From: Bacteroidota bacterium
Lineage (GTDB): Bacteria; Bacteroidota; Bacteroidia; Flavobacteriales_D; Crocinitomicaceae
NCBI GenBank assembly: GCA_016868915.1
Contig: VGFL01000002.1
Coordinates: 1 to 56,672, forward strand
Direction: 5' to 3'
Length of the DNA stretch: 56,672 nucleotides
The notes beneath the pieces were generated by a model that saw only the letters and a list, made by a program, of their open reading frames with translations, was not told where the DNA came from and ran no database searches. Below are positions 1 to 8,281 of the stretch, in pieces (positions within the stretch are counted from its first letter, which is position 1; every line of letters starts with the position of its first letter). Made by a program: the position numbers and the translations under genes.

Positions 1-221
1 TTATTAATTATTTGTTCCACTTCCAAAGGAGTCAAATTCAGTAAACAAGATAAATCTCTCCAGCTTTCAATGCTAAAAAAAGTTAGAGCTCTTGAGTCAA
101 TATTTGAATTTGAGTATTGAAAAATTTCCCGGTTTGAAGTGAATAACATTTTACGTATTTCATCTTTGTCGCCATTTATATGCGCAAAAGATCTGAGCCA
201 TATTCTGCTTCCATCAATCAT
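1..221 (-). CDS. Hypothetical protein, 3' end outside the window
   Basis: An open frame of 73 codons starts with ATG at 221-219 and runs without a stop off the left edge. The protein begins MIDGSRIWLRSFAHINGDKD and matches no family I recognise. It has no signal peptide and no membrane segment in the visible part. It reads in the same direction as the VWA and DnaB-like genes upstream of it, so it may be the next member of that operon, although an inverted-repeat element (237-380) lies between. Function is unknown. Confidence 0.5.
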   Translation of the reverse strand, partial: MIDGSRIWLRSFAHINGDKDEIRKMLFTSNREIFQYSNSNIDSRALTFFSIESWRDLSCLLNLTPLEVEQIIN

Positions 222-236
222 ATTTTAAAAAATTAA

Positions 237-380
237 AAACTGCCGGTCGCTATCTCTGTTGGCGATTGCGGGAATGCGGAGCGTTCCCGCGATCGGAGAT
301 CAAATCCTCTCTTTTTTAAATGGATTGCGGAACACAATCGCTAATCGTACCATGCGACTCATATTTTAGACCGGCAGTTT
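237..380. repeat. Palindromic intergenic element with 12-bp terminal inverted repeats
   Basis: The 12 bases aaactgccggtc (237-248) recur as their reverse complement at 369-380. Inside is a GC-rich hairpin: an 11-bp arm at 264-274 pairs with 284-294 with one G-T wobble. The interior is richer in GC than the flanks and has no ORF. It sits 3 bp after the stop of the DnaB-like gene and 15 bp before the next start. It could be a REP/MITE-like element or a large processing or termination structure. Confidence 0.55.
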
Positions 381-383
381 GTG

Positions 384-1445
384 TTAAAACGGAGGTTCTT
401 CATCCTCCAACTCTTTCAATCTGTCTTTAATAATTCGTAGATGCGGATTGGAAGGAATAAATGAAATAAAACTTCCATAAGGTAAATTGTGCCTAACAGA
501 TGTTCGTCCAATGTATCCGTTTCGATTCTTAGCCACATCAATTTCAATTATATTCTTAGTTGGAATACTGTTTTCATCTTCCAAAAAACCATAATATTCA
601 GCTCGATACAAGAATAAAATTTTATCCGCATCTTGTTCAAACGACCCTGATTCGCGTAAATCACTCAAAATTGGTCTTCTATCACCTCCTCTCGTTTCAC
701 AACTTCTACTTAGTTGGCTTGTAGCAATAATGCACACATTTTTTTCTCTTGCCAAATTTTTTAATTCTCTACTTATATATCCCAATTCTAGGTCACGTTG
801 ATAGCGATATCGGTACGAACCTAGTAATTGTAGAAAATCAATGTAAATCACCCTAACTCCCTTTTCTTCAATATATTTTTCACATAGATGACGAAATGCA
901 TGTATACTTTTTATGACTTCATCACTTATATAAATTGGTAAGTTTTCAATATCTGATTTTACTCGCTCAATCCTTCGCCACTGAACTACAGAAAGACTAT
1001 TGTTTTTAAAATATTTGTATTCCACCTCCGATAAGGAAGATAATAAATTCAACATAAAATGTTCCTTTCCGGTGTCCAACGCAAAATACAAAACTGGAAA
1101 CTTCCTAGCGCCCTCAATAGCTAGGTAATTCAAAAACTTTGTTTTACCCATTCCTGGTCTTGCTCCAATGATAATAAATTCACCTAATCCAAATCCACCC
1201 GTTATATCATCGAGATATGAGATATTACTTTTGTATTCAAAATTTTTTTGGTCAATTTTCAACGATGAGATCGAATCAGCCATTAAATCACCAAAAACAG
1301 TTGGTTCTGTCAAATCATTTATTGCCAAATGTTGATTCTCTGCTAATAGTTCTGACAATTTATCAAAAACAAAGGCGTCTGAAAAGCTTTGGTTTTCGCA
1401 AATATCTTGTAGACGTTTCCGAAACTTCAAATTATTTTCCATCAA
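384..1445 (-). CDS. DnaB-type helicase C-domain ATPase without the usual N-domain
   Basis: A 353-residue RecA-fold ATPase of the DnaB hexameric helicase family. Visible motifs are a Walker A GARPGMGKT near residue 94, a Walker B-like VIYIDFLQLL, the SQLSR segment, LSDLRESGSFEQDAD, and an arginine-finger-like KNRNGYIG near the C-terminus. A replicative DnaB is about 450-520 residues. Here the roughly 80 N-terminal residues do not resemble the DnaB N-domain that binds primase, so it is probably not the main replicative helicase. It starts 8 bp after the VWA gene and is probably cotranscribed with it from the sigma-54-type site at 2424-2440. Its substrate, DNA or RNA, is unknown. Confidence 0.8.
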   Translation of the reverse strand: MMENNLKFRKRLQDICENQSFSDAFVFDKLSELLAENQHLAINDLTEPTVFGDLMADSISSLKIDQKNFEYKSNISYLDDITGGFGLGEFIIIGARPGMGKTKFLNYLAIEGARKFPVLYFALDTGKEHFMLNLLSSLSEVEYKYFKNNSLSVVQWRRIERVKSDIENLPIYISDEVIKSIHAFRHLCEKYIEEKGVRVIYIDFLQLLGSYRYRYQRDLELGYISRELKNLAREKNVCIIATSQLSRSCETRGGDRRPILSDLRESGSFEQDADKILFLYRAEYYGFLEDENSIPTKNIIEIDVAKNRNGYIGRTSVRHNLPYGSFISFIPSNPHLRIIKDRLKELEDEEPPF

Positions 1446-1453
1446 ATAATTAT

Positions 1454-2089
1454 TTAAAAATCACTATCCAAAAAGTCGTCAGAAAACATCCCCATGGATT
1501 TATTTTCTTCATACCTTCTTACGGAATTGCTGATCTTTTCTAACTTTGATGCGTACTCAGCTTTATCAAATGAAGCTACATTTCTTGAATGAATCTTAAT
1601 TCTATCGGCGATCGATTTTGCATTTACTCCCGCTCCTAAAAATGTGAAAATCCATTTTTTTGTCTCGTTTAATCGATCAATATTTTTAGCGATTTGTTCA
1701 TAGGTATATTTACGTGAAGAATTTTCATAACCATCCGTTAAAATTACGATTACTACTGTTGCTTTATCTTCATTTATTTCATTTCCATATTTCTCTTCAA
1801 TTGAGTAAATTGTATGCCCGATAGCATCTAATAGTGATGTTGAGGAGCCTGGTTTGTAATTTTCTCTATTCAATAATGGAATTTCCTCCACTTTACCAAA
1901 ACGGATAATATCAAATACCTCATCTTCAAAATAGGTTACTGACACCACATATTCATTTTGAGGAAATTCTTCCTTTAGTTTTTTAATCGTCTTCAATTGG
2001 GAATTAAATCCTTCGATTGTTTCATTTTCAAGACCCGACATTGATCCGCTTTGATCCACTACGAAGTGGTAAATTGTTTTGTTGTTCAT
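1454..2089 (-). CDS. VWA domain protein with intact MIDAS
   Basis: A 211-residue protein that is essentially a single von Willebrand factor A domain. The metal-ion adhesion site looks complete: DQSGS at residues 12-16, Thr84 in PGSSTSLLD, and Asp119 in ILTDG. There is no signal peptide or membrane segment, so it should be cytoplasmic. Such VWA proteins usually bind a protein or RNA partner through a metal ion. It is tightly linked to the DnaB-like ATPase (8-bp gap) and divergent from an RtcR-like activator. In enterobacterial RtcR regulons a VWA-containing Ro60-like protein (Rsr) is a target gene, but this protein lacks the TROVE half of Rsr, so the parallel is only suggestive. Confidence 0.85.
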   Translation of the reverse strand: MNNKTIYHFVVDQSGSMSGLENETIEGFNSQLKTIKKLKEEFPQNEYVVSVTYFEDEVFDIIRFGKVEEIPLLNRENYKPGSSTSLLDAIGHTIYSIEEKYGNEINEDKATVVIVILTDGYENSSRKYTYEQIAKNIDRLNETKKWIFTFLGAGVNAKSIADRIKIHSRNVASFDKAEYASKLEKISNSVRRYEENKSMGMFSDDFLDSDF

Positions 2090-2101
2090 TTTTATTTGTT
2101 T

Positions 2102-2333
2102 TTAATTATTCATTTTTATTTCTTGTTCAAGAGTGTCCTTACAAATAGTTAAAATTTCATTCATACTTACTTTTTCCCTGGCGTGAGAAAAGTAAATCTA
2201 TTGTTAACCAGTGTATACATTATCTTGTCTTCAAATCTTATTTCTTTAAAATAATCGTAAAAAAAGCTAAAACACTCCTTCTTGACTTTCGATTAAAATA
2301 GTTTCCATAGTCAACCAAAAGCTCTTCCAACAT
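2102..2333 (-). pseudogene. Small ORF of about 77 aa broken by two single-base shifts
   Basis: An ATG at 2333-2331 opens a frame beginning MLEELLVDYGNYFNRKSRRS. The frame breaks at a run of seven T, continues in the next frame (YDYFKEIRFEDKIMYTLVNN), breaks again at a run of five A, and resumes with VSMNEILTICKDTLEQ before a stop at 2104-2102. Adding one base at each run gives one uninterrupted protein that ends 12 bp before the VWA start. This could be a decayed gene, two homopolymer errors in the assembly, or less likely -1 frameshifting at both slippery runs. It is the first frame after the sigma-54-type site. I recognise no family. Confidence 0.5.
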
Positions 2334-2423
2334 CTCTCAATTTTTGACAAAAATTGCAACTTTAAATCTTTTCAAAACAAATGATTCTTGGTTCTTCTCG
2401 TTTTTGCCTCAACAGAGGGGAAT

Positions 2424-2440
2424 TGGCAAAGGATATGCCA
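2424..2440 (-). promoter_or_regulatory. Sigma-54 -24/-12 promoter, palindromic
   Basis: Read on the minus strand the bases are TGGCATATCCTTTGCCA. This matches the sigma-54 pattern TGGCAC-N5-TTGC, with GG and GC 12 bases apart. It points to the VWA/DnaB-like operon and predicts a start near 2412. The ends TGGCA/TGCCA are inverted repeats, so the plus strand (TGGCAAAGGATATGCC) keeps the same GG/GC spacing toward the activator gene, with a poorer -12 box. An activator of the sigma-54 class is encoded next door. A dyad attaat-t-attaat at 2485-2497, about 50 bp upstream, might be an activator site; that is a guess. Confidence 0.6.
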
Positions 2441-2528
2441 CAACGAAAAAATGAATATTTTAGATAATTTATTCCAATTTTTATATTAATTATTAATTTT
2501 ATATAGTAAAATTTTATATTTAAATATT

Positions 2529-3971
2529 TTGAAAATTCTTATATCTTGGCACGCTTATAATCAAGATTTTGCCTCTGGTCAAGTGGTAGACGATGGCCCC
2601 ACCAATTCATTTCATCGGTATTTTTTCAAACATGATAAGCACATTATTCTTTCTGCAGAAAAAGAAGAAGATTTGCGCGCTATGCATCTCAGAAGTCATT
2701 TAGTTAAAATGTATACTGATCGGAATATTGAAATTCGTTATATGGATTTGAGTGACCCGATTGATCATGCAGAAATACAATCTAAAATCCATCCGTTTTT
2801 GGCAGAACTAAAAGACGATGAAATAGATATTTTTGTTTCTCCAGGAACGCCAGCTATGCAAGTAGTTTGGTACCTTTCACACATGTCTTTAAATCTAAAA
2901 ACTACTCTTTATCAAACGCGACCGGCAAAATTTACGGTAAAAAAAGATCGCCCTGAATTGATCAAAATAAGGATGGAACGCTCCGCTCTTGGAATGACTG
3001 CCTTATATCACCAACAAGACATAAAGAAATCTAGCTCTGATAATTATTTTACTACGCCAGGAATTGAAAAAATATACGAAAACGCCCGCAAAGTTGCTTT
3101 AACTGACGAAGTTTCTGTTTTAATTCTCGGAGCGAGTGGAACGGGAAAGGAAAATCTCGCAAAATACATACACACGAATTCCATTCGATCCAATAAACCC
3201 TATATTGCTATAAACTGTTCGGCCTTCAGCGATACCCTTCTTGAATCTCGTTTGTTTGGTTATAGAAAAGGTGCATTTACAGGGGCAGATAAAGACAGCG
3301 AAGGATTGTTTGAGTTGGCAAATGAAGGAACTCTTTTTTTGGATGAAATTGGTGATATTTCGCCCTACATGCAACAATCACTACTTAGAGTTTTACAAGA
3401 AAAAGAAATTATGCCTTTGGGAGGTAAAGGAAAAAAAATTGACGTTCGAATCATTGCAGCAACGAATCAAAACTTAGTAAAACGTTGTGAGGAAGGATAT
3501 TTTCGCTGGGATTTGTATTACCGATTATCCGTTGTAGAATTGGATTTACCAACCTTAATACAACGAGGAAAAGCAGACCTAAAACAAATGATTGATTTCT
3601 TCCTAACGCAAAAGAAAAAACAATTGAGAAAACCGCAAAAATTAGCTTTCACCAAATCAGCATTGGAAGTTCTTCTGAATTACTCCTATCCTGGTAATGT
3701 TAGAGAATTGGAAAATATCATTTCACGGCTTTATGTTTTTAACGACGAAAAAGTAACAGATGATGTATTGCCAAAACGTCTAAGGCAAGAACCAACTGAA
3801 AAGCCCATGCATTGGGAGTATATTGAAAAAGAACATATTAAAAAAGTGTTGGCTCATTTTAAAGGGAATAAACGGCAAAGTGCTCTAGCAATTGGCTGGA
3901 CAATTAATACCTTAAATGCCAAGATTGAAAAGTATGAATTAATCCAAAATTTAGATGTTTGGAAAAACTAA
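2529..3971 (+). CDS. RtcR-like sigma-54 activator with N-terminal CARF domain
   Basis: A 480-residue bacterial enhancer-binding protein. Residues 1-155 resemble the CARF ligand-sensing domain of RtcR; the segment IFVSPGTPAMQVVWYL (101-116) and the YQTRP that follows align well with the E. coli RtcR region TTGTHVAQICWFL. The AAA+ domain has Walker A GASGTGK (201-207), the sigma-54 loop GAFTGA (248-253) and Walker B LFLDEIGD (269-276). A Fis-type helix-turn-helix ends the protein (about 437-470). Known RtcR proteins respond to cleaved tRNA and switch on RNA-repair genes. By position, this one should control the divergent VWA/DnaB-like operon. The start is a TTG; no ATG or GTG lies between it and the in-frame stop at 2487. 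Confidence 0.85.
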   Translation: MKILISWHAYNQDFASGQVVDDGPTNSFHRYFFKHDKHIILSAEKEEDLRAMHLRSHLVKMYTDRNIEIRYMDLSDPIDHAEIQSKIHPFLAELKDDEIDIFVSPGTPAMQVVWYLSHMSLNLKTTLYQTRPAKFTVKKDRPELIKIRMERSALGMTALYHQQDIKKSSSDNYFTTPGIEKIYENARKVALTDEVSVLILGASGTGKENLAKYIHTNSIRSNKPYIAINCSAFSDTLLESRLFGYRKGAFTGADKDSEGLFELANEGTLFLDEIGDISPYMQQSLLRVLQEKEIMPLGGKGKKIDVRIIAATNQNLVKRCEEGYFRWDLYYRLSVVELDLPTLIQRGKADLKQMIDFFLTQKKKQLRKPQKLAFTKSALEVLLNYSYPGNVRELENIISRLYVFNDEKVTDDVLPKRLRQEPTEKPMHWEYIEKEHIKKVLAHFKGNKRQSALAIGWTINTLNAKIEKYELIQNLDVWKN

Positions 3972-3995
3972 AATTAGGTACTCCAAAAATAAAAA

Positions 3996-4706
3996 TCACT
4001 CATTCACCACCCATGACGTCACTAGCTTGGCTCTAATTATTTCACCAATGTGATTTTTATCATCTAAAGGCAAGTTGAGAAGATCTTTTTTGATTATTTT
4101 TGAATATGGAGCTTGGTCAAGGTATACTCCGGAAGGAATCTTGTTTTGAAGTCGTATGTAACCGTTTGTTACCTTATCTCCATTGATTTCACCTGGATTT
4201 ACCGGAAGATGTTCCGTTATCAAGAGATTTGGAATGTGCTTCGTGTTTTCCAAAATTTTGAGAATACTTTCATTACTCAAATGCTGTAGTACTTGCCTGA
4301 TAATACATAAATCAACTTGGGGAATTTTAGCTTTAGGAGACGAGGCATCCAAACACAAAAAATGGATCTTTTCAGTTTGGTAATTTTTATTCAAATGATC
4401 AATCAAGGATGGAACAACATCCAATCCTGTATAATCGACATCCACTCTTTTCAGCAATGCACCAGTTACATTAAAATCACCGCAGCCAATTTCACAAACT
4501 GTTTTGACGTTATTTTCTTTGATAAAACTATAAACTGCATCAATATAGACTTGAATATCTTTGAAATAAGTTCCTTCTCCCGAATAAAAATCTTCTCCGC
4601 CTTCTCCGCCCCACTGATGCGTATCATAAATCTTAGAAAATATTTCCTTATTTGATCGATTTCTGTTCAGAATATCTGAAATATAACGTTTCATCGTTTG
4701 AATCAT
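3996..4706 (-). CDS. Class I SAM-dependent methyltransferase
   Basis: A 236-residue protein with a Rossmann-type SAM site: motif I VCEIGCGDFNVTG near residue 70, then an acidic residue in YTGLDVVPSL, and LCLDASS. The segment PQVDLCIIRQVLQHLS is the usual post-motif region. The substrate is not evident. It faces the RtcR-like gene tail to tail with 24 bp between, and the ALDH gene lies upstream on the same strand 35 bp away. Confidence 0.8.
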   Translation of the reverse strand: MIQTMKRYISDILNRNRSNKEIFSKIYDTHQWGGEGGEDFYSGEGTYFKDIQVYIDAVYSFIKENNVKTVCEIGCGDFNVTGALLKRVDVDYTGLDVVPSLIDHLNKNYQTEKIHFLCLDASSPKAKIPQVDLCIIRQVLQHLSNESILKILENTKHIPNLLITEHLPVNPGEINGDKVTNGYIRLQNKIPSGVYLDQAPYSKIIKKDLLNLPLDDKNHIGEIIRAKLVTSWVVNE

Positions 4707-4741
4707 ACGACTAATTTTACACGAGTTACCAAAATAAGAAA

Positions 4742-6298
4742 CTAAAAATCAAACTTAATTCCTTGTGCCAGAGGTAAACTATCAGAATAATTGATCGTAT
4801 TGGTTTGACGCCGCATGTATATTTTCCAAGAATCAGAACCTGATTCTCTTCCTCCACCTGTTTCTTTTTCGCCACCAAAAGCACCACCAATCTCAGCACC
4901 TGAAGTTCCGATATTAACGTTAGCAATACCACAATCTGAACCTGCCTGGGATAAAAATGCTTCGGCTTCTTTTAAATTATTTGTCATTATTGCCGATGAA
5001 AGTCCTTGAGGAACACCATTTTGCATACGAATTGCATTTTCCAATTCTCCAGAATATTTCATGATATATAAAATCGGGGCAAAGGTTTCGTGTTGAACAA
5101 TTTCAAAATGATTTTCTGCTTCAATAATCGCAGGTTTCACATAACATCCTGACTCATAACCAGCTCCAGACAAAACACCACCTTCAACGAGAACTTTACC
5201 ACCTTCTGCTTTTGCTTTTTCAATCGCATTCAAATATGCGGAAACTGCATCTTTATCAATCAACGGTCCCACGTGGTTTGACTGATCCAACGGATCTCCA
5301 ATTTTTAATTGGTCATATGCCTTAACCAATGCTTCTCTTACTTTATCGTAGATAGAGTCGTGAATAATCAATCTACGTGTGGATGTACATCGTTGACCTG
5401 CCGTTCCAACAGCTCCAAATACAGCTCCCGGTACAACCATTTTTAAATCGGCAGTTTGCGTGATAATAATTGCATTATTTCCTCCTAACTCCAATAAAGA
5501 ACGACCCAATCTTGCTCCAACAGCTGCTCCAACTGATTTACCCATGCGAGTAGATCCAGTGGCTGAAACCAAAGGAATACGTGTGTCTTCAGCCATCAAT
5601 TTTCCGATTTCAGCGCCTCCAATTACAACATTTGAAACACCTTCAGGAACGCCATTCGCATCAAAAACTTCTCTCGTAATTTGTTGACAAGCAATCGCAG
5701 TAATTGGCGTTTTTTCAGATGGTTTCCAAATACAAACATCACCACAAACCCATGCTAAAGCTGTATTCCAATTCCAAACGGCAACCGGAAAATTAAACGC
5801 TGAAATGATTCCAACTATTCCGAGCGGATGATATTGCTCATACATTCTGTGCCCTGGTCTTTCTGAATGCATTGTTAATCCATATAACTGACGCGATAAT
5901 CCAACTGCGAAATCACAAATATCAATCATCTCTTGTACCTCACCTAATCCTTCTTGAAGGGATTTCCCCATTTCGTAAGAAACAAGTTTTCCGAGTGGTT
6001 CTTTATAAAAACGAATTCTTTCCGCCAATTGACGAACTACCTCTCCCCTTTTCGGAGCTGGAATCATTCTCCACTCTTTAAATGCCTCTTGCGCTTTTGA
6101 AACCACTGATTGGTAATCAGCTTCTGTTGCGGAATATACTGTTGCAATTAATTTCCCATCCACCGGAGAAAATGAGTCAATTCGCTCTCCGACAGTTTTA
6201 AACCATTTCCCCCCTGTAGAGGCACCATAATTTTCTGGTTCTATTCCTAATTGTTCAAGAATTTGGACGATATCTGTTTTATTCACAACTACTGACAT
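4742..6298 (-). CDS. ALDH7-type aldehyde dehydrogenase (aminoadipate semialdehyde dehydrogenase-like)
   Basis: A 518-residue NAD(P)-dependent aldehyde dehydrogenase of full length. The catalytic cysteine is C304 in GTAGQRCTSTRR and the general base is E270 in LLELGGNN. FNFPVAVWNWN and the long SERPGHRMYEQYHPLG segment are typical of the ALDH7/antiquitin (AmaB) group, which oxidises alpha-aminoadipic semialdehyde in lysine catabolism. No other lysine-degradation gene is in the window, so the substrate is inferred from family only. Confidence 0.85.
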   Translation of the reverse strand: MSVVVNKTDIVQILEQLGIEPENYGASTGGKWFKTVGERIDSFSPVDGKLIATVYSATEADYQSVVSKAQEAFKEWRMIPAPKRGEVVRQLAERIRFYKEPLGKLVSYEMGKSLQEGLGEVQEMIDICDFAVGLSRQLYGLTMHSERPGHRMYEQYHPLGIVGIISAFNFPVAVWNWNTALAWVCGDVCIWKPSEKTPITAIACQQITREVFDANGVPEGVSNVVIGGAEIGKLMAEDTRIPLVSATGSTRMGKSVGAAVGARLGRSLLELGGNNAIIITQTADLKMVVPGAVFGAVGTAGQRCTSTRRLIIHDSIYDKVREALVKAYDQLKIGDPLDQSNHVGPLIDKDAVSAYLNAIEKAKAEGGKVLVEGGVLSGAGYESGCYVKPAIIEAENHFEIVQHETFAPILYIMKYSGELENAIRMQNGVPQGLSSAIMTNNLKEAEAFLSQAGSDCGIANVNIGTSGAEIGGAFGGEKETGGGRESGSDSWKIYMRRQTNTINYSDSLPLAQGIKFDF

Positions 6299-6486
6299 AC
6301 GATTAATTTGATAGCAAAGATACTAGCAAATTTTAATTGAGAAAAACGATGATGTGAATTATCTAAAGCTAAAATTTAATGTTGAAGCGATTCGAAAAAT
6401 CCTTATAGTGCTACAAGTAAAAAACGTAACGAAATAACACTTTAAAAAGTCCTTTAGAATTCATCTATCATGATAAAAATTTCAAT

Positions 6487-6501
6487 TCACAAAATTTGTG
6501 A
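6487..6501. promoter_or_regulatory. Perfect 15-bp palindrome, operator candidate
   Basis: TCACAAA-A-TTTGTGA is a perfect inverted repeat lying directly upstream of the -7 box of the next gene. Its place fits a repressor or activator site. No cognate regulator is identifiable here. Confidence 0.35.
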
Positions 6502-6502
6502 T

Positions 6503-6510
6503 TAGCTTTG
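6503..6510 (+). promoter_or_regulatory. -7 promoter box TAGCTTTG
   Basis: Matches the Bacteroidota -7 consensus TAnnTTTG and ends 4 bases before the ATG at 6515. The transcript would have almost no leader. No clear -33 box is seen. Confidence 0.5.
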
Positions 6511-6514
6511 CTTT

Positions 6515-7168
6515 ATGATACAACATACTTTTTTTAGAAGGCTGTTTTATTACCTAATTGGGGTTGGAATCGGATTAATCTTTGTTTTTTTTATCTTTAA
6601 AAATAAAGGTTGTAGTTGGTTACCACAAAATAAAGTCAAAGAAACAATCACCCATAAAATAATACTTAACGGTTCTAAAAAAATTTCTGCTACCAACATA
6701 AAAAAAATACTTGAAAAATCAACCGTAAATTTTGATAAAAGCAATAAAAAGACTCCGCTTAAAACATATTTTTTTGAATCAACAGGAAGTAAAGATGGAT
6801 TTTGTGTTTCTTTTTATTCAGACTCTTATTTCGCGGTAATTCATGACAATATAAACGACCTACAGACTTTTAAAACGGATACTTTCCTTAAAATTATAAA
6901 TCTACCAGAGATGAATGCCTCTCTTTTCAATTTTGAAGTATCTCAACCACTTATAACGTCATTAAAAAAAATTAATTTCACAAGAGAGAATTATTCAAAC
7001 ACTCTATTACAAAATGCTTATATATCCTGTAATCTTAATAAAAACAACAATTCAGAAGCCTCATTTCTGATTACAGATAATACAGATTCAACATTTTTAA
7101 TCTTTACTTGGAAAGAAGTTATGCTTACGCCGAAAAGCATTCATAGAAATGTTAAAACTATCCATTAG
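6515..7168 (+). CDS. Membrane-anchored hypothetical protein, DUF4258-like N-terminus
   Basis: A 217-residue protein with one N-terminal membrane helix (LFYYLIGVGIGLIFVFFIF), followed by KNKGCSWLPQNKV. That arrangement, a helix and then C-x-x-P and a short basic stretch, recalls small Bacteroidota proteins annotated as DUF4258, which are about this size. The rest is Lys/Asn-rich with no motif I recognise and is probably periplasmic. It lies 61 bp upstream of lpxD on the same strand, but lpxD has its own -7 box. Function is unknown. Confidence 0.6.
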   Translation: MIQHTFFRRLFYYLIGVGIGLIFVFFIFKNKGCSWLPQNKVKETITHKIILNGSKKISATNIKKILEKSTVNFDKSNKKTPLKTYFFESTGSKDGFCVSFYSDSYFAVIHDNINDLQTFKTDTFLKIINLPEMNASLFNFEVSQPLITSLKKINFTRENYSNTLLQNAYISCNLNKNNNSEASFLITDNTDSTFLIFTWKEVMLTPKSIHRNVKTIH

Positions 7169-7217
7169 AAATGATTTCATAAATAACGATAAACAATAAT
7201 TAATACCAACAAATAGC

Positions 7218-7225
7218 TATATTTG
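7218..7225 (+). promoter_or_regulatory. -7 promoter box TATATTTG of the lpx operon
   Basis: Matches TAnnTTTG and ends 4 bases before the lpxD ATG. It should drive lpxD-lpxC/fabZ-lpxA. No good -33 box is visible. Confidence 0.5.
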
Positions 7226-7229
7226 AAAT

Positions 7230-8276
7230 ATGGAATTTTCAGCAGTACAAATTGCAGAATTAGTGAATGGAAAAATTGAGGGTGACTCTACCGTTTGCGT
7301 CAATACTTTGGCCAAAATAGAAGAAGGCCATATTGGTGCTCTATCCTTTTTAGCGAATCCCAAATATGAAGAATTTATTTACACCACAAAATCATCAGTT
7401 TGTATCGTGAATGATTCTTTTTTGCCTTCTAAATCACTCCCTGAAAGTTTAACCCTGATAAAGGTTGAAGATGCCTATTCTTGTTTTGCCAAGCTACTTG
7501 AACTTTATAGTCAAATTTCAAAGAAAAAACCTGGAATCGAAAGTCCTGTCAATATTTCTGAAAGTGCAAAACTTGGAAAAGATATACACGTTGGCGCATT
7601 CAGCTATATTGCTGATTACACCAAAATAGGTGATAAGGTCATTATTTATCCGCAAGTTTTTATTGGTGATAATGTTGAGATCGGAGAGAATTCAATAATT
7701 CATCCCGGAGTAAAAATATACAACGATTGTAAAGTTGGTAAAAATTGTATTATTCATGCAGGAACTATTATTGGAGCGGATGGATTTGGGTTTGCCACTG
7801 ATGAAAACGGTATCTTTCAAAAAGTACCGCAAATAGGAAATGTAGTCATTGAGGACAATGTTGAAATTGGTTCAAACACAACTATTGACAGAGCCACAAT
7901 GGGGTCAACGTTCATTCGCTCAGGTTCTAAAATTGATAATTTATGTCAAATTGCGCACAATGTAGATTTTGGATCAAACTCTGCTATGGCAGCACAGGCA
8001 GGTATTGCAGGATCAGCTAAAATTGGAAATCGAGTTTTGATTGGGGGACAAGCAGGAATAAGTGGGCATTTACACATTGCAGATGAGACCAAAATTGTAG
8101 CTCAATCAGGTATACCCTCTACTGTCAAAAAAGCTGAAACATTAATGGGTTCTCCTGGGATTCCAATTGAGGACTTTAAGAAATCATATTTTGGTTTTCG
8201 AAAACTTCCAATAATTTTGAATAAAATTCAAGAATTGGAAAAAAAAATTAACGATATTTCTACAGAAAATAAATAA
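7230..8276 (+). CDS. lpxD: UDP-3-O-(3-hydroxyacyl)glucosamine N-acyltransferase LpxD
   Basis: A 348-residue protein of normal LpxD length, the third step of lipid A synthesis. The N-terminal uridine-binding domain (about 1-100) contains [11 protein letters not shown]. The rest is a left-handed beta-helix of hexapeptide repeats, with [13 protein letters not shown] and the catalytic-region [10 protein letters not shown]-terminal helix follows ([15 protein letters not shown]). It is first in a tight operon, with the next gene 5 bp downstream. Confidence 0.95.
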   Translation: MEFSAVQIAELVNGKIEGDSTVCVNTLAKIEEGHIGALSFLANPKYEEFIYTTKSSVCIVNDSFLPSKSLPESLTLIKVEDAYSCFAKLLELYSQISKKKPGIESPVNISESAKLGKDIHVGAFSYIADYTKIGDKVIIYPQVFIGDNVEIGENSIIHPGVKIYNDCKVGKNCIIHAGTIIGADGFGFATDENGIFQKVPQIGNVVIEDNVEIGSNTTIDRATMGSTFIRSGSKIDNLCQIAHNVDFGSNSAMAAQAGIAGSAKIGNRVLIGGQAGISGHLHIADETKIVAQSGIPSTVKKAETLMGSPGIPIEDFKKSYFGFRKLPIILNKIQELEKKINDISTENK

Positions 8277-8281
8277 CTAAA

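Noticed and set aside
2102-2333. Programmed double -1 frameshift
   Set aside because: Both runs are slippery in principle, but needing two events in under 80 codons is less likely than base loss or sequencing error. Kept only as an alternative.
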